NCBI RefSeq assembly: GCF_903645305.1
Contig: NZ_CAHJXO010000002.1
Location: forward strand, 186,001-250,000
DNA: 64,000 bases
Direction: 5' to 3'
Source: Corynebacterium sp. Marseille-P4321
GTDB taxonomy: Bacteria > Actinomycetota > Actinomycetes > Mycobacteriales > Mycobacteriaceae
Of this stretch, positions 1-11,249 are shown in pieces (the first letter of the stretch is position 1; every line of letters starts with the position of its first letter). The position numbers and the translations under genes are program-made. Below the pieces are notes generated by a model. It was not told where the DNA came from. It searched no databases and worked only from the letters and a program-made list of their open reading frames with translations.

Positions 1-16
1 GGTGTAAATTCCGCCA

Positions 17-319
17 TTAATCCTCCAAGTGCTTGTTTAGGGATGCGACCTTCTGGTGCAGCATGTCCGTATACCCGGGCCGGATGTCCGCCTTGACCAC
101 CAGCGAGACCCGCGGCGAAACCTCCGCGACCGCCTCAGTGGCACGCTTGATCACGTCCATCACCTCGTCCCACTCACCCTCAACGGTGGTGAACATCGCC
201 GTCGTCTCGTTCGGCAGGCCGGACTCCCGCACGACCCTCACGGCGCGGGCGACCGCCTCCGACATCTCGGCGCGCGAGTTTTCCGTCACCGTGGGCGCCA
301 CAGAGAAAGCTGCAATCAT
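17..319 (-). CDS. Thiamine-binding / UPF0045 (DUF77, MTH1187-like) family protein
   Basis: A 100-residue protein with the compact alpha/beta fold expected of the DUF77 family; members bind thiamine-like ligands and some are linked to thiamine uptake. Visible signatures are the N-terminal beta strand MIAAFSVAPT, the central TMFTTVEGEWDEVMDVI segment and the VSLVVKADIRPG strand. I start at the ATG at 319 because a -10-like TAGGGT (327-332) lies 7 nt upstream, giving a leaderless mRNA; an in-frame GTG 9 nt further upstream is the alternative. The TAG of this -10 is also the stop codon of the upstream gene. Last gene of the minus-strand run. Confidence 0.75.
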   Translation of the reverse strand: MIAAFSVAPTVTENSRAEMSEAVARAVRVVRESGLPNETTAMFTTVEGEWDEVMDVIKRATEAVAEVSPRVSLVVKADIRPGYTDMLHQKVASLNKHLED

Positions 320-329
320 GCGCTCCACC

Positions 330-617
330 CTACCGGCGTTGCCAACAGTGCTTGTGCCAGTGCCTGCGGTCGTCTGTGCCGCGGCCAGTGTCGCGCGGCC
401 ACGCCACTACGTGCGCCACCCCGGGCGGGATGTTCTGGTTGCAGCCCGGGCAGATGTAGAACTTCGTCGCGGCCGCCGAGCCAATCTGGCGCACCTTGTA
501 CACCTCGCCGTGCGTCCAGCTCGGGCCCTCGACCTCCTGGGTGCCGATGAACGTCGAGCCGTCACGCGGAAGCACGTACGACGGTGTGCCTCGCTGACGT
601 CGGTTCTTGCGCGGCAT
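330..617 (-). CDS. Conserved hypothetical protein with CxxC/HxxxC zinc-ribbon-like motif
   Basis: A 95-residue basic protein. The N-terminus is Arg/Lys-rich ([10 protein letters not shown]). A CPGC pair near residue 56 and an HWHKHCW segment at the C-terminus could form one zinc site. The start is chosen because the ATG overlaps the stop of nucS by one base (TGATG), so the two are translationally coupled. Small proteins of this type often follow nucS in actinobacteria, but I know of no established function. The position suggests a role linked to DNA repair, which is only inference. Confidence 0.65.
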   Translation of the reverse strand: MPRKNRRQRGTPSYVLPRDGSTFIGTQEVEGPSWTHGEVYKVRQIGSAAATKFYICPGCNQNIPPGVAHVVAWPRDTGRGTDDRRHWHKHCWQRR

Positions 618-1309
618 CAGAACAACCGAAGCTCGTCCGATTCGATGCCACGCAGCTCGTCGTAATCGAGCGTCAGGCAACGAAACCCCCTATCCGCGGC
701 CAACGTGCGCGCCTGCGGCTTGATCTCCTGCGCTGCAAACACGCCACGCACAGGCTTGAGCAACTCGTCGCGGTTAAGCAGCTCGACGTAGCGGGTGAGC
801 TGTTCAACGCCGTCGATGCCGCCGCGACGCTTCACCTCCACCGCCACAGTCTCCCCATCGGAATCGCGGGCCAGGATATCCACCGGGCCGATCGCCGTCG
901 GGTACTCGCGGCGCACAAGCGTGTAGCCAGCGCCGAGGGTATCGATGTGCTCGGCCAACAACTCCTGCAAATGCGCCTCCACGCCGTCCTTGACCAGCCC
1001 AGGGTCTTGGCCCAGCTCGAAGGATTCGTCGAAAAGCAATTGCTCAATCGTGATGCGCAACTGCTCGCCCTTGGGGTTCTCTACGATCCACAGCTCCTCG
1101 CCCGTGTCCTCCCCGTCGACATCGACCACCTTCTCGCACTTCAGCGTGCACGGCGGGGTCATCCAGTTCAGAGGCTTGTAGGCGCGGTCGTCGGCGTGGA
1201 CGGAGACAGAGCCGTCGGCCTTCAGCAAAATCAACCGCAAAGCGAGCGGCAGGTGCGCATCGAGGCGGCCAACATAATCCACAGAACAACGAGCGATGAC
1301 AAGACGCAT
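617..1309 (-). CDS. nucS: Endonuclease NucS/EndoMS, mismatch-specific
   Basis: A 230-residue homologue of NucS, the non-canonical mismatch repair nuclease that replaces MutS/MutL in most actinobacteria by making double-strand cuts at mismatches. The N-terminal DNA-binding domain begins [16 protein letters not shown]. The C-terminal restriction-like nuclease domain carries the GPVDILARD...[10 protein letters not shown] catalytic core (D and E-x-K). The C-terminus ends in DELRLF, matching the short tail through which corynebacterial NucS binds the beta sliding clamp (family knowledge). The start is the first ATG giving the family N-terminus. It lies 31 nt downstream of the DUF2550 gene and overlaps the next gene by 1 nt. 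Confidence 0.93.
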   Translation of the reverse strand: MRLVIARCSVDYVGRLDAHLPLALRLILLKADGSVSVHADDRAYKPLNWMTPPCTLKCEKVVDVDGEDTGEELWIVENPKGEQLRITIEQLLFDESFELGQDPGLVKDGVEAHLQELLAEHIDTLGAGYTLVRREYPTAIGPVDILARDSDGETVAVEVKRRGGIDGVEQLTRYVELLNRDELLKPVRGVFAAQEIKPQARTLAADRGFRCLTLDYDELRGIESDELRLF

Positions 1310-1340
1310 GCCTGCCAGGGTACAACCCGCACCCGCCCGG

Positions 1341-1802
1341 CTAACGCTGCGTGTCCCTGTTCGCGCGCTGCGCCAGCTGGCGGATATCAACCCGCTCCTG
1401 GCGCTCGTTCGGCGCGGACTCGATCCAAGAGATCAGGCCCATCTCCGTGTGGCGGTCCGCCGCCACCTCGAAATCCCCGCCCGGCCCAGAAAACTGAAGG
1501 ACGTGGCCGATACCAGGCATGAACTCGCGTTCACCCTCGGCCACGTCCCGGAAACCCTCGAACTGCACACCCCGGCGGTCCAGCACCGAATCGTAGGTAA
1601 AAGACAGGGAGCGAAGCTTGAAAAACTGCAGCTCATCCCCGTCGTAGCGCATCACGCCATGGCGCCAGCCGTGCACCCCGTCAGCGGGCAGCTCACGCAC
1701 CATCGCGCGGGCGCCGGAGTTGCGGACGTAGAGGAAACGCCACGTGGCGGCGGCGAGCAGGAACACAACCGCGATCACGACGACGGCGCCGAGAACCTTC
1801 AT
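1341..1802 (-). CDS. DUF2550 family membrane-anchored protein
   Basis: A 153-residue protein with one N-terminal transmembrane helix (about residues 3-24, [19 protein letters not shown]) followed by a cytoplasmic beta-rich PH-like domain with [23 protein letters not shown] sequence. The domain and its place directly after atpC are conserved in corynebacteria and mycobacteria. No biochemical role is established. It is separated from atpC by a hairpin at 1913-1945, so it is probably transcribed both from its own start and by read-through. Confidence 0.8.
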   Translation of the reverse strand: MKVLGAVVVIAVVFLLAAATWRFLYVRNSGARAMVRELPADGVHGWRHGVMRYDGDELQFFKLRSLSFTYDSVLDRRGVQFEGFRDVAEGEREFMPGIGHVLQFSGPGGDFEVAADRHTEMGLISWIESAPNERQERVDIRQLAQRANRDTQR

Positions 1803-1912
1803 CTACTACCCCACTCTCGCGGTTGAATATTGTGCTCATTCTAACGCCCGCTCGGGCGCAACTGAACCGCCTCCAACCTTCGGACACCCCCCGGTTTAGC
1901 GCAAAAATGCGA

Positions 1913-1945
1913 AACCCCACCAGCAACAATGTTGCGGGTGGGGTT
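1913..1945 (-). terminator. Rho-independent terminator downstream of atpC
   Basis: Perfect 9-bp outer stem (AACCCCACC at 1913-1921 with GGTGGGGTT at 1937-1945), then a 5-bp inner stem (GCAAC/GTTGC) and a 3-nt loop. On the minus strand it is followed a few bases later by TTTTT. It lies 28 nt beyond the atpC stop and closes the ATP synthase operon. Confidence 0.85.
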
Positions 1946-1973
1946 GGGCGGTCGGCGCTGCGCCTTCCGCGGG

Positions 1974-2342
1974 CTAGCGGCTCTGGCGGCGCACCGCAGC
2001 GAGCTCCGCCTCGGAGCGCGCCTTGGCGGTCTTGTCATCGTCGCTGAGGTGGGACTCCGCCTCGGCGGTGTCCACCTCGTCCGCGAAGATGGCGTAGTCC
2101 GCCAACACGGTGACCTTGTTGCCAACAACGGAGAGGAACCCACCCTGGACGGCTGCGACGATGCGCTCGCCGTCCACAGGGTTAATGGTCACAACACCGT
2201 TGTCTTTGAGCTGGCCCAAGAGCGGCTCGTGGCCCGGAAGGATGCCGATCTCACCCTCCGTGGTCTGGGCGGTGACAATGCGGGCAGGGCCCTGCCACAG
2301 CATGCGGTCCACCGCGACCAGCTGAGCGGTAAGTTCAGCCAT
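1974..2342 (-). CDS. atpC: ATP synthase F1 epsilon subunit
   Basis: A 122-residue epsilon subunit of the F1 central stalk, which couples Fo rotation to catalysis and can inhibit ATP hydrolysis. The N-terminal beta sandwich is clear ([33 protein letters not shown]). The C-terminal helical part is short, as is usual in actinobacteria. A perfect AGGAGG ribosome-binding site overlaps the end of atpD. Final gene of the atp operon, followed by a terminator. Confidence 0.96.
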   Translation of the reverse strand: MAELTAQLVAVDRMLWQGPARIVTAQTTEGEIGILPGHEPLLGQLKDNGVVTINPVDGERIVAAVQGGFLSVVGNKVTVLADYAIFADEVDTAEAESHLSDDDKTAKARSEAELAAVRRQSR

Positions 2343-2350
2343 GATTCCTC

Positions 2351-3877
<1,527 letters not shown>

Positions 3878-4855
3878 TTAGTCACTTTCTCCACTACCGG
3901 ACAGCGCACCAGCGCCGCCGATAATCTCGGTGATTTCCTGGGTGATCTTTGCCTGACGGGCCTGGTTGGCTTCGCGGGACAGGTCGTTAGCCAGCTCGGT
4001 GGCGTTATCCGTCGCGTTCTTCATCGCGGTACGGCGCGAAGCGGACTCCGCGGCCGCAGCCTCGAGGAAGATCGAGAACAGCAGCCTCGACACGTAGACG
4101 GGCATGAGCTCGTCCATAAGCGTGTCCGGGTCCGGCTCGAACGCCATATCGGGGGCGATCTCACCATCGCTGGTGGACAGCATGTCGCGCTGCTCGTACT
4201 TGAACTCCTCCAGCACCGGCTCGATCGGCAGCAGCTGCTGCACGCGAGCTTCCTGGGAGAGCATGGAGACGAACTCCGTGTAAACAACGTGGACCACGTC
4301 GAAACCGCGGACCGGCTGCCCCTCGGCACCGTTGATGCCCTCGCGCCACTCGGTGGTGCCTTCGGAACTTGCCATGTAGCCGTCGATGATCTGGTGGCGC
4401 ACGTCGTGCGTCGCCTCCCACGTCGGCTGCTGGGAAAAGCCGGTCCACGCGCCCTCGACATCCATGTCGCGGAACTTGAAGTGGGTCACGCCCTTGTTGC
4501 CGGTGACGTAGCGGACCACGTCGTAGCCGGCGTCGCGAAGCATGCGCTCGAGCTGCGCCGCCGTCTTCAGCACGTTGTGGTTGTAACCGCCAGCCATACC
4601 GCGGTCAGAGGTGACCACGAGGATCGCCGCGACCTTACCGTTCTCACGCTCCTGGAGCATGGGGTGGGTAAGAGAGCTCGCGGACGCGAGGCGTTCCATG
4701 ACGTCCTTCAGCTCGTCGGCGTACGGCTTCGCCGCTTCGACGCGCTGCTGGGCCTTGGTGATCTGCGCGGTAGCGATGAGCTCCTGCGCCTTAGTGATCT
4801 TCTTCGTGGAGTTGACCGACCTGATGCGGTCGCGCAATTCGCGAAGAGTTGCCAT
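3878..4855 (-). CDS. atpG: ATP synthase F1 gamma subunit
   Basis: A 325-residue rotor shaft of F1. The N-terminal helix MATLRELRDRIRSVNSTKKITKAQELIATA and the C-terminal helix (ESASRRTAMKNATDNA...RQAKITQEITEIIGGA) are the two strands of the coiled-coil that contacts the alpha/beta hexamer. The middle domain (residues about 80-240) carries the acidic actinobacterial insertions. It sits between atpA and atpD as in all canonical atp operons. Confidence 0.97.
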   Translation of the reverse strand: MATLRELRDRIRSVNSTKKITKAQELIATAQITKAQQRVEAAKPYADELKDVMERLASASSLTHPMLQERENGKVAAILVVTSDRGMAGGYNHNVLKTAAQLERMLRDAGYDVVRYVTGNKGVTHFKFRDMDVEGAWTGFSQQPTWEATHDVRHQIIDGYMASSEGTTEWREGINGAEGQPVRGFDVVHVVYTEFVSMLSQEARVQQLLPIEPVLEEFKYEQRDMLSTSDGEIAPDMAFEPDPDTLMDELMPVYVSRLLFSIFLEAAAAESASRRTAMKNATDNATELANDLSREANQARQAKITQEITEIIGGAGALSGSGESD

Positions 4856-4907
4856 GGCGTTTCCTCCCTTCCTTTATGTAGTAGGTCTAAGCCGCACGTA
4901 ATCCGTG

Positions 4908-6542
4908 CTACTTAGAGCAGCTGACGTTAAGCTGGTTACGGCCGACTTCGTCGGAGTCGAGCGGCTCGTGCTCCGCCTCGCGGACGATGCGCTCGCCGGA
5001 CGACGCCTCGAAGTTGCGTGCCAAGTTCTCGTTGACGCTGAGGATGGCCTGCTGGGACTGCTCGTCCAGCTGCTTGCCACCTGCGATCTGCTCGTAGACC
5101 TGCGGGGCGTTCGCGCGGATCGCCTCGTGCAGCTCGGCCTCGTAGCGGCGGACGTCCTCGACGGGAACGACGTCGAAAACGCCATTGTTCGCAGCCCAAA
5201 TCGAGATGATCTGGTACTCAACGTCCTGCGGAGAGTTCTCCGACTGCTTCAGCAGCTCAACCAGGCGCTGGCCACGCTCGAGCTGCTTCTTCGAAGCTGC
5301 ATCCAGGTCCGACGCGAAAGCAGCGAAGGCCTCGAGGTCGCGGTATGCGGCCAGGTCGAGACGCAGGTTACCGGCGACCTTCTTCATACCCTTGGTCTGT
5401 GCGGCGCCACCGACACGGGACACGGAGATGCCGACGTCGATAGCGGGGCGCACGCCCTGGTTGAACAGGTCGGACTGCAGGAAGACCTGGCCGTCGGTAA
5501 TCGAGATAACGTTGGTCGGAATGAAGGCACCGACGTCGTTCGCCTTGGTCTCGATGATCGGCAGCGCGGTCAGGGAGCCAGCGCCCAGCTCGTCGTTAAG
5601 CTTGGCGGCGCGCTCCAGCAGGCGGGAGTGGAGGTAGAACACGTCACCCGGGTATGCCTCGCGGCCCGGCGGGCGGCGCAGCAGCAGCGAGATGGCACGG
5701 TATGCCTCAGCCTGCTTGGTCAGGTCATCGTACACAACCAGGACGTGCTTGCCCTGGTACATCCAGTGCTGGCCCAGAGCCGCACCGGAGAACGGCGCGA
5801 GCCACTTGAAGCCAGCAGAGTCGGACGCCGGAGCCGCCACGATGGTGGTGTACTCGAGCGCACCGTTGTCCTCCAGGGTCTGGCGCACACCGGCGATGGT
5901 GGAACCCTTCTGGCCCACCGCGACGTAAATGCAGCGCACCTGCTTGGACGGGTCGCCCGTCTCCCAGAAGGACTTCTGGTTCAAGATGGTGTCGATGCAG
6001 ACCGCGGTCTTACCGGTCTTACGGTCGCCGATGACCAGCTGACGCTGGCCGCGGCCGATCGGGGTCATGGCGTCAATCGCCTTCAGGCCCGTCTGCATCG
6101 GCTCCTCGACCGGCTGGCGGTCGAGCACGCCTGCGGCCTGGAGCTCCAGGGCACGCTCTTCGTCGGACTCGATCGGGCCAAGGCCGTCAATCGGCTGACC
6201 CAGGGGGTTGATCACGCGGCCGAGGAAGTTCTCGCCGACCGGGATCGAGAGGACCTCGCCCGTTCGCTTGACTTCATCGCCCTCGGTCAGGGTCTCAAAG
6301 TTACCCAGCACCACAACACCGATCGAGTCGGTGTCAAGGTTCTGTGCGACGCCAATGACGCCGTTCGGGAACTCGAGCAGCTCGTTCGTCATGCAACCTG
6401 GCAGCCCGGAAACCTGGGCAATACCATCTGCAGCCGAAGTCACCACGCCGACCTCCTCACGGGAGGCCTCCGCGGAGTAGCTCGAGGTGTAGTTCGCTAT
6501 CGCGCTACGGATCTCATCGGAGGAGATCGTCAGCTCCGCCAT
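4908..6542 (-). CDS. atpA: ATP synthase F1 alpha subunit
   Basis: A 544-residue non-catalytic nucleotide-binding subunit of F1. Walker A is GDRKTGKTA, and the [32 protein letters not shown] and [11 protein letters not shown] signatures are present. The start [15 protein letters not shown] is chosen over an in-frame ATG 33 nt upstream because it matches the family N-terminus. The C-terminus ends in CSK a little beyond the usual helical domain. Confidence 0.97.
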   Translation of the reverse strand: MAELTISSDEIRSAIANYTSSYSAEASREEVGVVTSAADGIAQVSGLPGCMTNELLEFPNGVIGVAQNLDTDSIGVVVLGNFETLTEGDEVKRTGEVLSIPVGENFLGRVINPLGQPIDGLGPIESDEERALELQAAGVLDRQPVEEPMQTGLKAIDAMTPIGRGQRQLVIGDRKTGKTAVCIDTILNQKSFWETGDPSKQVRCIYVAVGQKGSTIAGVRQTLEDNGALEYTTIVAAPASDSAGFKWLAPFSGAALGQHWMYQGKHVLVVYDDLTKQAEAYRAISLLLRRPPGREAYPGDVFYLHSRLLERAAKLNDELGAGSLTALPIIETKANDVGAFIPTNVISITDGQVFLQSDLFNQGVRPAIDVGISVSRVGGAAQTKGMKKVAGNLRLDLAAYRDLEAFAAFASDLDAASKKQLERGQRLVELLKQSENSPQDVEYQIISIWAANNGVFDVVPVEDVRRYEAELHEAIRANAPQVYEQIAGGKQLDEQSQQAILSVNENLARNFEASSGERIVREAEHEPLDSDEVGRNQLNVSCSK

Positions 6543-6584
6543 GTTCTTCCTGCTCTCGGTAGTTTCTTCCAGCATTATCTTGTG

Positions 6585-7418
6585 TTAGATGGTCGCCTGG
6601 GCAGCCATGTCGGTACGCAGACGGGAAAGCTTGCCCCGCGTCGAACCGTCGATGACTTCGTCGCCCACGCGGATCACCATTCCACCGAGGAGGCTGGGGT
6701 CAACCTCAGTGTGGATGGCCATCTCGCGACCGTAAATCTGCTCGAGCTTGCCTGCCAGGGCGCTGCGCTGAGCGTCGCTGAGTGCCTCAGCCGACGTCAC
6801 GCGCGCGACCGTCTTACCGCGCATCTTCGCCGTCGCCGCCGCCAATTCGGCGAGGTCGTCGACGGGGTTGTGCTCGGGACGGCCAATGACCTGCAGAGCC
6901 AGAGCCTCGGTGAACATTGTCACCTTGCCGTAAATCACGCTAGCCAACAGTCCGCGCTTCTGCGCCGCGGTAGCCGTGCGGTCGGACAAAAGCTGCGTCA
7001 GCTCAGTCTCGCCGTTCAGAAGAACGGAGAGCTGGTACAGCTCATCTTCGACCTGCTCCAGCTGGCCCTGCTCCTGCGCACCCAGTGCCAGTGCTCGGCG
7101 GCCGAGGTTGATCAGGCCTGCGCGGAACTCGCGCGGGTTCGACCACTCCTGCTCGCCTGCAGCGGTGAGGATGTTCAAGGTGGGCTCCGCGACCTTGTCG
7201 CCGAAGACCTCCTTCAGAATGCCGGCGCGTTGGCCAGCTTCGAGGGAGGTGTCGGCGACGGCTACGCGCAGTGCTCGTTCGGAGTCGAGCTGGTCCACGG
7301 TGAGGAACAGCTCGGTGCCGATCTGCGCGGCGGCTGCGACGGAGTTGTCGGCGCCGCGGACCAGCTGCTCGAGCTGCTCCGTGACGTGCGCCTGTGCTTC
7401 GCGACTAGCTGCCTTCAT
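6585..7418 (-). CDS. atpH: ATP synthase delta subunit (OSCP-type)
   Basis: A 277-residue peripheral stalk subunit joining the b subunit to the top of F1. It is longer than E. coli delta (177 aa), as is typical for corynebacteria. The OSCP domain shows LSDRTATAAQKRGLLASVI, and the C-terminal GGMVIRVGDEVIDGSTRGKLSRL signature is clear. The start lies 5 nt after the atpF stop. Spacing from atpA is about 40 nt. Confidence 0.95.
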   Translation of the reverse strand: MKAASREAQAHVTEQLEQLVRGADNSVAAAAQIGTELFLTVDQLDSERALRVAVADTSLEAGQRAGILKEVFGDKVAEPTLNILTAAGEQEWSNPREFRAGLINLGRRALALGAQEQGQLEQVEDELYQLSVLLNGETELTQLLSDRTATAAQKRGLLASVIYGKVTMFTEALALQVIGRPEHNPVDDLAELAAATAKMRGKTVARVTSAEALSDAQRSALAGKLEQIYGREMAIHTEVDPSLLGGMVIRVGDEVIDGSTRGKLSRLRTDMAAQATI

Positions 7419-7423
7419 CTCGC

Positions 7424-7996
7424 CTACTTCCTGGTCGCGACGTTGTCGAGCTCAGAGATGAAGTCGTCGATCGTGTTCGAGCGGCGGGTGGCATCCGACA
7501 GCTCGGTGCCCAGCAGACGCTCTGCAAGGGTGATCGAGTTCTGGCCCATCTCGTTGCGGAGCTCGGCGACGACCTGCTCGCGGGAGGCCATGAGCTGCTT
7601 CTCACCGGACTCGATGATGCGGCGGGCCTCCTCCTCAGCGCGGGCGCGAGACTCGGCTTCAATCTCCTTGCCACGTGCGCGCGCGGCTTCGCGGATCTCG
7701 GCGGCCTCGTGGCGCGCCTCGGCGAGTTCGGAGTTGTTCTTCTCCAGGGCAGCCTTGGCTTCCTTCTGGGCGACTTCAGCACGCTCGATGCCGCCCTTGA
7801 TTCGGTCCTCGCGCTCAGCCAGCACTTCCTGGAACCGCGGAATCACGTACTTCCAGAACAGCAGGCCGACGATGATGAATACGACAAGAGACCAAACCAC
7901 GTCGTACGTTGCCGGCAGGAGAATCGAGGGTTCAGATTCCCCCGGCAACGTCTCGGCGCCTTCTGCGGCGGCGAGGAATTCGATGACGTTAGTCAT
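7424..7996 (-). CDS. atpF: ATP synthase Fo b subunit
   Basis: A 190-residue membrane-anchored peripheral stalk subunit. One transmembrane segment lies near residues 27-50 ([27 protein letters not shown]), followed by the long charged coiled-coil ([25 protein letters not shown]...) that dimerises and binds delta. The [15 protein letters not shown] motif near the end is family typical. Confidence 0.96.
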   Translation of the reverse strand: MTNVIEFLAAAEGAETLPGESEPSILLPATYDVVWSLVVFIIVGLLFWKYVIPRFQEVLAEREDRIKGGIERAEVAQKEAKAALEKNNSELAEARHEAAEIREAARARGKEIEAESRARAEEEARRIIESGEKQLMASREQVVAELRNEMGQNSITLAERLLGTELSDATRRSNTIDDFISELDNVATRK

Positions 7997-8050
7997 TGGT
8001 TGCTCCTGATCTAAAAAGGGTTTAACGGGTGAAATACGCGCGTGTTCTTT

Positions 8051-8314
<264 letters not shown>

Positions 8315-8393
8315 CTAGGTGCCCTGCCGCGGGAAGCGACAAAGCGAGTGACAAGTGTTTGGGGTATTCAGTTGGCCGTGTGGTCGCGCTTTG

Positions 8394-9188
8394 TTAGTGC
8401 GCATCCGCGTGCAGCGACAGTTCGATGTACACCGCCGTCAGAAGGGCGAAGATGTACGCCTGCAGGAAGATGATGATCAACTCGTACAGGGTGAACAGAA
8501 TCGCTGCGAGAAGGGTCAGGCCGCTCACTCCCGTCCATGCGTTCAGCTGCCAGAAGAAGAAGTTCGTGGCGGAGTACAGCAGGACAAGAATGATGTGGCC
8601 GGCCAGGAAGTTCGCCATGAGACGAAGTGCCAGGGTGACCGGACGCAGAATAAACGTCGAGAAGAACTCGATCGGCACCACCAGAAGGTGGAGCGCCGGC
8701 GGAAGGCCGGGGATGACGGTCGAGTGCTTGAAGTACGCCATGCCGTAGCGCTTGATACCGGCGTAGATCATCGCGATGTAGGCCACAATTGCCAGCACGA
8801 TCGGCATACCGATACGCGCGTTCGGCGAAATGTTCAGGCCCGGGATGATCGTCGCGACATTCATGAACAAGATGGTGAAGAAGATCGTGCACAGAAGCGG
8901 CAGGAACCGCTTGCCTTCCTTCTTCCCCAGCGTGTCCTCGGCGATGTTGACACGGACGAAGTCGACGCCGATCTCGGCGACATTCTGCAGGCCCTTCGGA
9001 ACCAGCTTCGGGTTCCTAAAGGCGATAACAAAGAGGAGCACCAGGACGGCCGCCATGAACAGGCGGACGATCATGATGCGGTCCAGTGCGAACCATCCGT
9101 TGGCGAAGTCTTCGCCTACGAACTGGCCGAACGTGTGCCCCGGGAAAAATTCTGGACCGAGAGAAGGTGCGTGGAACTCACCCTTCAT
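8394..9188 (-). CDS. atpB: ATP synthase Fo a subunit
   Basis: A 264-residue stator channel subunit. The essential Arg in helix four (RPVTLALRLMANFLAGHI) and the C-terminal AYIFALLTAVYIELSLHAD are present; the protein is strongly hydrophobic with about six helices. I use the ATG giving MKGEFHAPSLGPEFFPG. The start is not certain: no good ribosome-binding site precedes it, while GGGAGAG lies 5 nt before an in-frame CTG eleven codons earlier, and the reading frame stays open to 9302. First gene of the F1Fo operon proper. Confidence 0.94.
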   Translation of the reverse strand: MKGEFHAPSLGPEFFPGHTFGQFVGEDFANGWFALDRIMIVRLFMAAVLVLLFVIAFRNPKLVPKGLQNVAEIGVDFVRVNIAEDTLGKKEGKRFLPLLCTIFFTILFMNVATIIPGLNISPNARIGMPIVLAIVAYIAMIYAGIKRYGMAYFKHSTVIPGLPPALHLLVVPIEFFSTFILRPVTLALRLMANFLAGHIILVLLYSATNFFFWQLNAWTGVSGLTLLAAILFTLYELIIIFLQAYIFALLTAVYIELSLHADAH

Positions 9189-9512
9189 GGCCAAAGTTGT
9201 AACGCTCAGCGTTCTCTCCCGTTCTCGGGCCGCACTCAGCTTGGTGGGTGCGGTGCGATGGACGTCTTCAACAGGCTGCCTCCGCGGCGGACTCCGTCGC
9301 ACATCTGCTTCCGCGAAGACAGGGGACGATGCTCGAGGCCCAGTTTCTCCCCTGCTTAAACAGGAAACTCGGCATCCTCAAACAAACCCAGCGGTTATCC
9401 TAACAGGCCAAATGTCAACCGTTGGTTTCGGCCTTGGCCAGTCCCCCCGGTTCCCGCCGGCGCTGGCACATGGGCACGGAATCACCCAGCTTGGACGCAT
9501 TTCGAGGCTGTT

Positions 9513-9540
9513 GTTATATCAGTCACAGGGTACGTGTAAA
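9513..9540 (-). promoter_or_regulatory. Predicted promoter of the atpBEFHAGDC operon
   Basis: On the minus strand, TTTACA (plus-strand 9535-9540) is separated by 16 bp from TATAAC (9513-9518). This is the best sigma-A-like promoter between atpI and atpB and would give a leader of roughly 315 nt before atpB. Confidence 0.6.
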
Positions 9541-9546
9541 CGTACC
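9529..9546. promoter_or_regulatory. Palindrome over the atp -35 box (candidate operator)
   Basis: Perfect inverted repeat GGTACGT-GTAA-ACGTACC. It covers the predicted -35 element of the atp promoter, the classic place for a repressor site. The binding factor is unknown. Confidence 0.5.
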
Positions 9547-9578
9547 TTCGCTCCCACCAATTACCCCTTGACGTGGGA

Positions 9579-9608
9579 AAGCCCGCCCGGAAACAACCAG
9601 GCGGGCTT
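9579..9608 (-). terminator. Terminator downstream of atpI
   Basis: Stem AAGCCCGCC (9579-9587) with GGCGGGCTT (9600-9608), 12-nt loop. It lies 18 nt past the atpI stop and separates the upstream wecA-atpI transcript from the atpB promoter. Confidence 0.75.
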
Positions 9609-9625
9609 GCGGGGTGCGTGTGCCG

Positions 9626-10060
9626 CTAGTTCAGGTACGCGGAACGGGTGGTAATCACGCCCCAGGTTTCGGCGCCGAGCGCCACCACCAGCGCCGCAAT
9701 CGTCGTCAAGCCAAATGCGGTCGAATCGTAGAAGTCAAAGCGGCGGATCCACAGCAAGAACACGACGAGCACGAGCATCTTCACCAGCCATCCGCCGAGC
9801 ACCACCGCCATCGTGGAGGTGGGGCTGGAGTTCGAGGTGGCCAGCACCGTTGCGGCGGTAGCCAGTACGAAGCCGCCGCCGACGGCGACGCCCATCAGCA
9901 CCGCCCAAATGCCGGGCAGTTCGCGCGCCGCGCCCCACCCCATGAGCGAGACGATGGTGAGCACCACCAGCGCCGCGCCCGCGATCTTCAGCGCGCGGAT
10001 GAGCGGTTGGCGCGGGTCGTTCGCTTTGGAAATGTCGTTGACCTTGAGTTCTTCAGTCAC
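9626..10060 (-). CDS. AtpI-like small integral membrane protein
   Basis: A 144-residue protein with four predicted transmembrane segments (ALKIAGAALVVLTIVSLMGW, IWAVLMGVAVGGGFVLATAA, MAVVLGGWLVKMLVLVVFLLW, FGLTTIAALVVALGAETWG). Its place before atpB and its topology match the Atp1/AtpI proteins that assist c-ring assembly or Mg transport (family knowledge). It starts with GTG 16 nt after wecA; TAGGAT 8 nt upstream could be a -10 box or a weak ribosome-binding site. Confidence 0.75.
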   Translation of the reverse strand: MTEELKVNDISKANDPRQPLIRALKIAGAALVVLTIVSLMGWGAARELPGIWAVLMGVAVGGGFVLATAATVLATSNSSPTSTMAVVLGGWLVKMLVLVVFLLWIRRFDFYDSTAFGLTTIAALVVALGAETWGVITTRSAYLN

Positions 10061-10076
10061 GGTGCATCATCCTACT

Positions 10077-11249
10077 TCAGGGCAGTTGCTTATCGACGCC
10101 TACCGGCGCCCCTCGCGCCGGCCCAATCTTGCCCTGCCCCAGCGGGACGAGAGTGGCCACGAACGCCAGGCCTAAGGACAACAACGTGAATGCTGCCGCG
10201 TATCGGGCGGGCACTATGGAGAAACTCACCGCCCCGAACGCCACGGCGCTGACCCACATGTAGAGCACGAGCACCGTGCGGCGGTGCGTGTGCCCAAGCC
10301 GCAGCAGGCGGTGGTGGATGTGTCCGGCGTCCGCGGTGAACGGGCTTTGCCCCTTCGCGGTGCGGCGCACCACGGCCCACACGAGGTCGAGCACCGGCAG
10401 GGCAATCGCGGCGAGCACCACGATGATCGGGCTGATCAAGGCCACCAGGTCCGCTGCGCCGTAGAGGGACATGTTGATCTTGCCGGACGCGGAGATGGAC
10501 GCCGCCGAGAGCAGCAGACCGATGAGCATCGCGCCGGAATCGCCCATGAAGATGCGCGCCGGCTCGAAGTTGTGCGGCAAAAAGCCCGCGCAGATGCCCA
10601 CCAGGATCGCACCGATGATTGCCGGCGGGTACGCCGAGACGGCGCCACCTTGGTCGTGCAGCACCGCGAGCGAGTACACCAGGATCGCGCTGCCGGCGAT
10701 CATGCCCAGTCCCGCGGCGAGTCCGTCGATGCCGTCGACGAAGTTCACCGCGTTGATAAGCAGCACGGTAAACACCGCGCTGAGCACCATCCCCTGGGCC
10801 TCGTCGAGGATGAGCGTGGTGCCCTCGCCGAAGGGGACGTAGAAGACGGTGAACACGATGCCGGTGACCGTCATGATGATCGCGGCGATGAACTGTCCGG
10901 CGAGTTTGGTGAGGGCGCCGAGCTCGTAGAGGTCGTCGATAAGCCCGACCACCACGATGGCGAAAGCGCCGGCGAGCACCGCAGGCATCTCCGGGGTAAC
11001 AGGCGCGAACCCGCGCGTGAGCGCGGGCAGCTGGTTGGCCAAGAGATACGCGGCGACGAACCCGGTGAACATGGCCAGCCCGCCGAGCGAGGGCGTGGGC
11101 TGGGTGTGCACGTCGCGCTGCCGGATCTCGGCCACCCTGCCGGTGCGCACCAGCAGCGAGCGCACCGGGCCGGTGGCCAGGTACGTAATCGCAGCCGCGA
11201 CGAGCAGCACAAGCCCAAGCTCGCGCAGCGGCACGCCGGCACCAGACAT
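10077..11249 (-). CDS. wecA: Undecaprenyl-phosphate GlcNAc-1-phosphate transferase (WecA/MraY family)
   Basis: A 390-residue polytopic enzyme that transfers a sugar-1-phosphate to a polyprenyl phosphate, in actinobacteria starting the arabinogalactan linkage unit. The catalytic DDLYEL, the NAVNFVDGIDGLAAG loop, FMGDSGAMLIG and the HIHHRLLRLGHTHRR histidine-rich loop identify the WecA branch. About ten hydrophobic helices. It begins immediately after the sua5 stop with no spacer. Its last codons are made from a copy of the 17-bp repeat at 10082-10098 (encoding V-D-K-Q-L). Confidence 0.93.
   Translation of the reverse strand: MSGAGVPLRELGLVLLVAAAITYLATGPVRSLLVRTGRVAEIRQRDVHTQPTPSLGGLAMFTGFVAAYLLANQLPALTRGFAPVTPEMPAVLAGAFAIVVVGLIDDLYELGALTKLAGQFIAAIIMTVTGIVFTVFYVPFGEGTTLILDEAQGMVLSAVFTVLLINAVNFVDGIDGLAAGLGMIAGSAILVYSLAVLHDQGGAVSAYPPAIIGAILVGICAGFLPHNFEPARIFMGDSGAMLIGLLLSAASISASGKINMSLYGAADLVALISPIIVVLAAIALPVLDLVWAVVRRTAKGQSPFTADAGHIHHRLLRLGHTHRRTVLVLYMWVSAVAFGAVSFSIVPARYAAAFTLLSLGLAFVATLVPLGQGKIGPARGAPVGVDKQLP
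10082..10098 (+). repeat. Copy of the GCA-N-TTGCTTATCGACG repeat
   Basis: Exact match with N = G. It lies in the last codons of wecA, ending three bases before the stop codon at 10077-10079. Confidence 0.8.
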
